Positions 12,106-15,247 of a stretch of DNA of 15,247 nt are shown here, one piece after another. The stretch is from contig CAIKKV010000197.1 of assembly GCA_903828035.1 (NCBI GenBank), positions 1-15,247 of the forward strand, written 5' to 3'. The notes beneath the pieces are model-generated. The model did no database searches. It was not told the origin of the DNA and saw nothing but the letters and a program-made list of their open reading frames with translations. Within the stretch, counting starts at the first letter, position 1. Each line of letters begins with the position of its first letter. The DNA is from an uncultured bacterium (GTDB lineage Bacteria; Verrucomicrobiota; Kiritimatiellia; CAIKKV01). Both the position numbers and the translations under genes were made by a program.

Positions 12106-15100
12106 AAAAACTGGATTCCGGCGGGCGTGGACGAGCCCCCGCTGCGGGACGAGCTGCTCAGCGCCGACCAGCTGAAGCAGCATGGACGCCATATCGCCGC
12201 CCTCCACCGGGTCGGCGCACGCTGGTCGCGCGAGCGGCTGCTCTCCCGCCTCTCCGAAAACGAGACGATCCTCGTGGACGTCAGCAAGATGCTGATCCGC
12301 ATCCTCGCCGAAAAACGGCGGATCATGCCCGCCGCGGAGTGGCTGCTCGACAACTTCTACCTGATCGAGGAGCAGATCCGCATGGCCCGGCGCCACCTGC
12401 CCCGCGGCTACAGCCGCGAGCTGCCCCGCCTGGCCCGGGGGCCCTCGTCCGGCCTCCCGCGCGTCTACAGCATCGCCCTGGAGGCCATCTCCCACGGCGA
12501 CGGCAAGCTGGACCCCGACAGCCTCGCCCTCTTCGTCACCGCCTACCAGTCCGTCCAGCCCCTCAAGCTGGGCGAGCTCTGGGCCATCCCCATCATGCTG
12601 CGCCTCGCCCTCATCGAGAACCTGCGCCGCGTGGCCGTCCGCATCGCCGCCGGCAACCAGGATCGCGAGCGGGCCGCCGCGTGGGCTTCCCAGATGCGCG
12701 AGGCGGCCGAGAAGGACCCCAAAAGCCTCATTCTCGTCACGGCCGACATGGCCCGCTCCGCCCCCGCCATGACCAGCGCGTTCGTGGCCGAGTTCGTCAA
12801 TCAATTGCAGGGACAGAACTCCTCGGTGGCGCTGCCCCTCACGTGGATCGAGCAGCGGCTCTCGGAGTTCAACCAGACCACCGAGCAGCTGGTGCACGCC
12901 GAGATCCAGCAGCAGGCCGCCGACCACGTCTCCATCAGCAACAGCATCGGCAGCCTGCGCACCCTTGGCACCACGGACTGGCGCACCTTCGTCGAAAACC
13001 TCAGCATCGTCGAGCACCGGCTGCGGGAAGACCCCGCCGCCGTCTATCTCCAGATGGACTTCCAGACCCGCGACCGGTACCGCCGCGCCGTCGAAAAGCG
13101 AGCCCGCAAAAGCGGGGAGACGGAGGAGGAGGTCGCCCGGCAGGCGGTCGATCGCGCCCGCTCCGCCGCCTGCCCGGCCGGCGACGACCGGCCCCGCCAT
13201 GTGGGCTACCACCTCCTCGGCTCCCGCTGCCGCGTCCGCCTCCGCCTGGCCCTCTACCTCGGCTCCGTCGCCCTGCTCGCCCTTCTCTTCGCCGCCGCCC
13301 TGCTTCTCCCGCCTCCACCCCACCTGCCAAGCGCGCGCGCCCTGGCCGCCGCCCTGCTGGGCTCGTTCTGCGCGGTCCACGTGGCGCTCGCGCTGGTCAA
13401 CTGGCTGATCACCTTCTTCGCCAAGCCCCTGCTGCTGCCAAGGCTCGACTACTCGGAAGGCATTCCGGCGGAATCCCGCACCCTCGTGGTCATTCCCACC
13501 CTTCTCACCTCGCCGGAGGCCGTTCAGTTCCTGACGGAAATGCTCGAAATCCGCTTTCTCGCCAGCCGCGACAAAAACCTGAGCGTCGGCCTGCTGACCG
13601 ATCTTCCCGATGCCGACCAGCCCCTGCTTCCCGGCGACGAGGAGCTGGTGGAGACGGCCAGCCTGAAAATCACGGAGCTGAACAACAAGTATGCCCATCC
13701 CCACAACGGCTCCTTCTTCCTCTTCCACCGGCCGCGCCGCTACAATCCCCGCGAAGGCGTGTGGATGGGCTATGAGCGCAAGCGCGGCAAGCTGGGCGCC
13801 GTCAACGCCCTCCTGCGCGGGGCCTCCTGGGGCGGCCCCGACGACGCCTTTTCACATGTGACGGGCCCCCTGGCCGCCCTCCAGGATATCAAGTATGTCA
13901 TCACGCTCGACACCGACACCCAGCTGCCGCGCGAGGCCGCCCGCCTGCTCGTGGGCACCCTGGCCCACCCGCTGAACTGCCCCCGCCTCGATCCCGAAAC
14001 CGGCCGCCTGTTCGCCGGCTACGCCATTCTCCAGCCCCGCGTCACCGAAGCCCCCTCCCCCGGAAAACGGAGCCGCTACGCGCTTCTCTTCGGGCAGGAG
14101 CCCGGCATCGACCCCTACACCCGGGCCAACGCCGAGATCTACCAGGACCTGTTCGACGAGGGCTCCTTCATCGGAAAAGGCATCTACGAGGTGGACGCGT
14201 TCGAAAAAGCCATCGACAACCGCCTGCCCGAAAACCGGATCCTGAGCCACGACCTCATCGAAGGGTGCTACGCCCGCTCCGGCCACATCAGCGACGTGCA
14301 GCTGCTGGAGGCCTATCCGACGCGCTACGATACCGACGCCTGCCGCCGCCATCGCTGGATCCGGGGCGACTGGCAGATCGCCGCGTGGATCCGCTCGCGG
14401 GTTCCCGGGCCCGGGGACGTCCGCTCCGTTCCCAACCCCCTCGACTGGCTCTCGCAGTGGAAAATCCTCGATAACCTGCGCCGCAGCCTCGTGCCGCCCG
14501 CCGCGCTTCTCCTCCTGCTCCTCGCCTGGGTGCGACTGCCCAACCCCTCCTTCTGGATCAGCGCCGCCCTGGCCCCCTTCCTGATGCCGCCCCTCTTTGC
14601 CTGCCTCCCCGGGTTGCTAAGGCGGCAGGAGGATGTGCCCCTTTTCCGCCACCTCGCCGCCGCCGCCCAGGGCTGCCTGCGCCGCCTCGGCCAGGCGCTC
14701 TTCACCCTCGCCTGCCTGCCCGCGGAGGCCGTCTCCAATCTCGACGCCATCCTGCGCACGCTGTTCCGCCTGGCGATCAGCCGGCGGCGGCTCCTGGAGT
14801 GGTCGCCCTCCCACCTGGACAACGGCCGCCGCCCCGGCCTCGCCGCCGCGTTCGGCGCGCTCGCCGCCGCCCCCCTTCTCGCCGGCGCCACCGCCGCCGC
14901 CCTCGCGGCCGGGCGCCCCGCCCTCCTGCCCGCGGCCGGGCCCCTCCTGCTCCTGTGGCTGGCGGCCCCCGCCCTCGTCTGGTGGCTCAGCCTTCCGCTC
15001 CGCCGCCCCGCCGTCCGCCTCTCCCCCGCCCAGAACCTGTTCCTCCGCGAGGCCGCCCGCCGGACCTGGTCGTTCTTCGAAACCTTCATCGCCCCCGACG

Positions 15101-15247
15101 ACCATCACCTGCCCCCCGACAACGTCCAGCTCCCCCCCCGTCTCACCGTCGCCCACCGCACCTCGCCCACCAACATCGGCCTCTCCCTCCTGGCCAATCT
15201 CACGGCCCATGATTTCGGCTACATCACCCCGGGCCGGCTGATCGACC
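12091..15247 (+). CDS. Cyclic beta-1,2-glucan synthase, N-terminal part (NdvB/ChvB-like, GT84), runs off the window
   Basis: An inner-membrane enzyme that builds beta-1,2-glucan from UDP-glucose; full-length members are near 2,800 aa and end in a GH94 phosphorylase domain that lies beyond this window. The frame is open from 12061 (after TGA) to 15247, with about 1,052 residues visible. It begins PLRDELLSADQLKQHG, typical of the family N-terminus, followed by a ~370-aa helical region. Membrane segments are at about 386-410 and 420-447. The GT84 catalytic part has LVVIPTLLTS, DTDTQLP (D607, D609), SHDLIEG (D721, E724) and RRHRWIRGDW (752-761). Further membrane segments lie near 801-845 and 917-966. 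The final ~65 residues (RTWSFFETFIAPDDHHLPPDN, SPTNIGLSLLANLTAHDFGY) open the glucoamylase-like middle domain. No in-frame ATG lies near the 5' end; TTG at 12091 follows AGGGGG (12081-12086) and is my choice, with GTG at 12127 the alternative. It is co-oriented with the secreted pair upstream. Confidence 0.9.
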   Translation, partial: MFIWEKNWIPAGVDEPPLRDELLSADQLKQHGRHIAALHRVGARWSRERLLSRLSENETILVDVSKMLIRILAEKRRIMPAAEWLLDNFYLIEEQIRMARRHLPRGYSRELPRLARGPSSGLPRVYSIALEAISHGDGKLDPDSLALFVTAYQSVQPLKLGELWAIPIMLRLALIENLRRVAVRIAAGNQDRERAAAWASQMREAAEKDPKSLILVTADMARSAPAMTSAFVAEFVNQLQGQNSSVALPLTWIEQRLSEFNQTTEQLVHAEIQQQAADHVSISNSIGSLRTLGTTDWRTFVENLSIVEHRLREDPAAVYLQMDFQTRDRYRRAVEKRARKSGETEEEVARQAVDRARSAACPAGDDRPRHVGYHLLGSRCRVRLRLALYLGSVALLALLFAAALLLPPPPHLPSARALAAALLGSFCAVHVALALVNWLITFFAKPLLLPRLDYSEGIPAESRTLVVIPTLLTSPEAVQFLTEMLEIRFLASRDKNLSVGLLTDLPDADQPLLPGDEELVETASLKITELNNKYAHPHNGSFFLFHRPRRYNPREGVWMGYERKRGKLGAVNALLRGASWGGPDDAFSHVTGPLAALQDIKYVITLDTDTQLPREAARLLVGTLAHPLNCPRLDPETGRLFAGYAILQPRVTEAPSPGKRSRYALLFGQEPGIDPYTRANAEIYQDLFDEGSFIGKGIYEVDAFEKAIDNRLPENRILSHDLIEGCYARSGHISDVQLLEAYPTRYDTDACRRHRWIRGDWQIAAWIRSRVPGPGDVRSVPNPLDWLSQWKILDNLRRSLVPPAALLLLLLAWVRLPNPSFWISAALAPFLMPPLFACLPGLLRRQEDVPLFRHLAAAAQGCLRRLGQALFTLACLPAEAVSNLDAILRTLFRLAISRRRLLEWSPSHLDNGRRPGLAAAFGALAAAPLLAGATAAALAAGRPALLPAAGPLLLLWLAAPALVWWLSLPLRRPAVRLSPAQNLFLREAARRTWSFFETFIAPDDHHLPPDNVQLPPRLTVAHRTSPTNIGLSLLANLTAHDFGYITPGRLID

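Noticed and set aside
12093..12110. A-run after the TCTGGGA element as a minus-strand terminator
   Set aside because: On the minus strand the T-run precedes rather than follows the hairpin, and no minus-strand gene ends there.
11650..13728. Long minus-strand open frame opposite the glucan synthase start (692 codons)
   Set aside because: Spans the end of one well-supported gene and the start of another and has low-complexity composition; antisense artefact.
12057..13775. Plus-strand open frame of 572 codons at the start of the glucan synthase region
   Set aside because: Arg/Pro-rich out-of-frame reading; the frame one base over, open from 12061 to the window end, carries all GT84 motifs and membrane segments.

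Overview
The window is a GC-rich bacterial chromosome segment (roughly two-thirds G+C by eye) with genes on both strands. Signal peptides, C-terminal-Phe beta-barrel proteins and a large inner-membrane cyclic-glucan synthase point to a diderm (Gram-negative-type) organism. The Thermus-like (type 2) malate dehydrogenase, the DUF6364/PIN toxin-antitoxin pair and very large secreted multi-domain proteins would fit a member of the PVC group (Verrucomicrobiota/Kiritimatiellota), but that placement is inference and no marker gene is present to prove it. No rRNA, tRNA, CRISPR array, transposase or phage gene was seen.

Left part (1-2839, + strand): two tandem 217-residue paralogous outer-membrane beta-barrel-like proteins are separated by a strong intrinsic terminator. 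An AT-rich promoter region follows, then a complete NAD-type malate dehydrogenase with a C-terminal extension.

Middle part (2857-6968, - strand): reading in the direction of transcription, there is a gene for a ribbon-helix-helix-like DNA-binding protein (6968-6411), then a SAM-dependent methyltransferase directly followed by a glutamine-hydrolysing asparagine synthetase (1-nt gap, probably translationally coupled), then an intergenic REP-like repeat, then a DUF6364 antitoxin / PIN-domain toxin operon. The toxin-antitoxin promoter is readable: a TTGACA -35, a 17-bp spacer and TAGAAT, with an inverted repeat flanking the -10. The antitoxin start codon lies at the expected transcription start, so the message looks leaderless. 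The ribbon-helix-helix gene has a similar but weaker arrangement.

Right part (7035-15247, + strand): two large tandem paralogous secreted proteins (860 and 757 aa) share an unnamed, strongly conserved propeller-like N-terminal domain followed by Fn3/Ig-like repeats. A terminator and a fresh promoter lie between them. They are followed by the first ~1050 residues of a cyclic beta-1,2-glucan synthase (NdvB/ChvB-like, GT84) that runs off the window. The secreted pair is the best candidate here for an undescribed family; any link between it and the glucan synthase rests only on adjacency.
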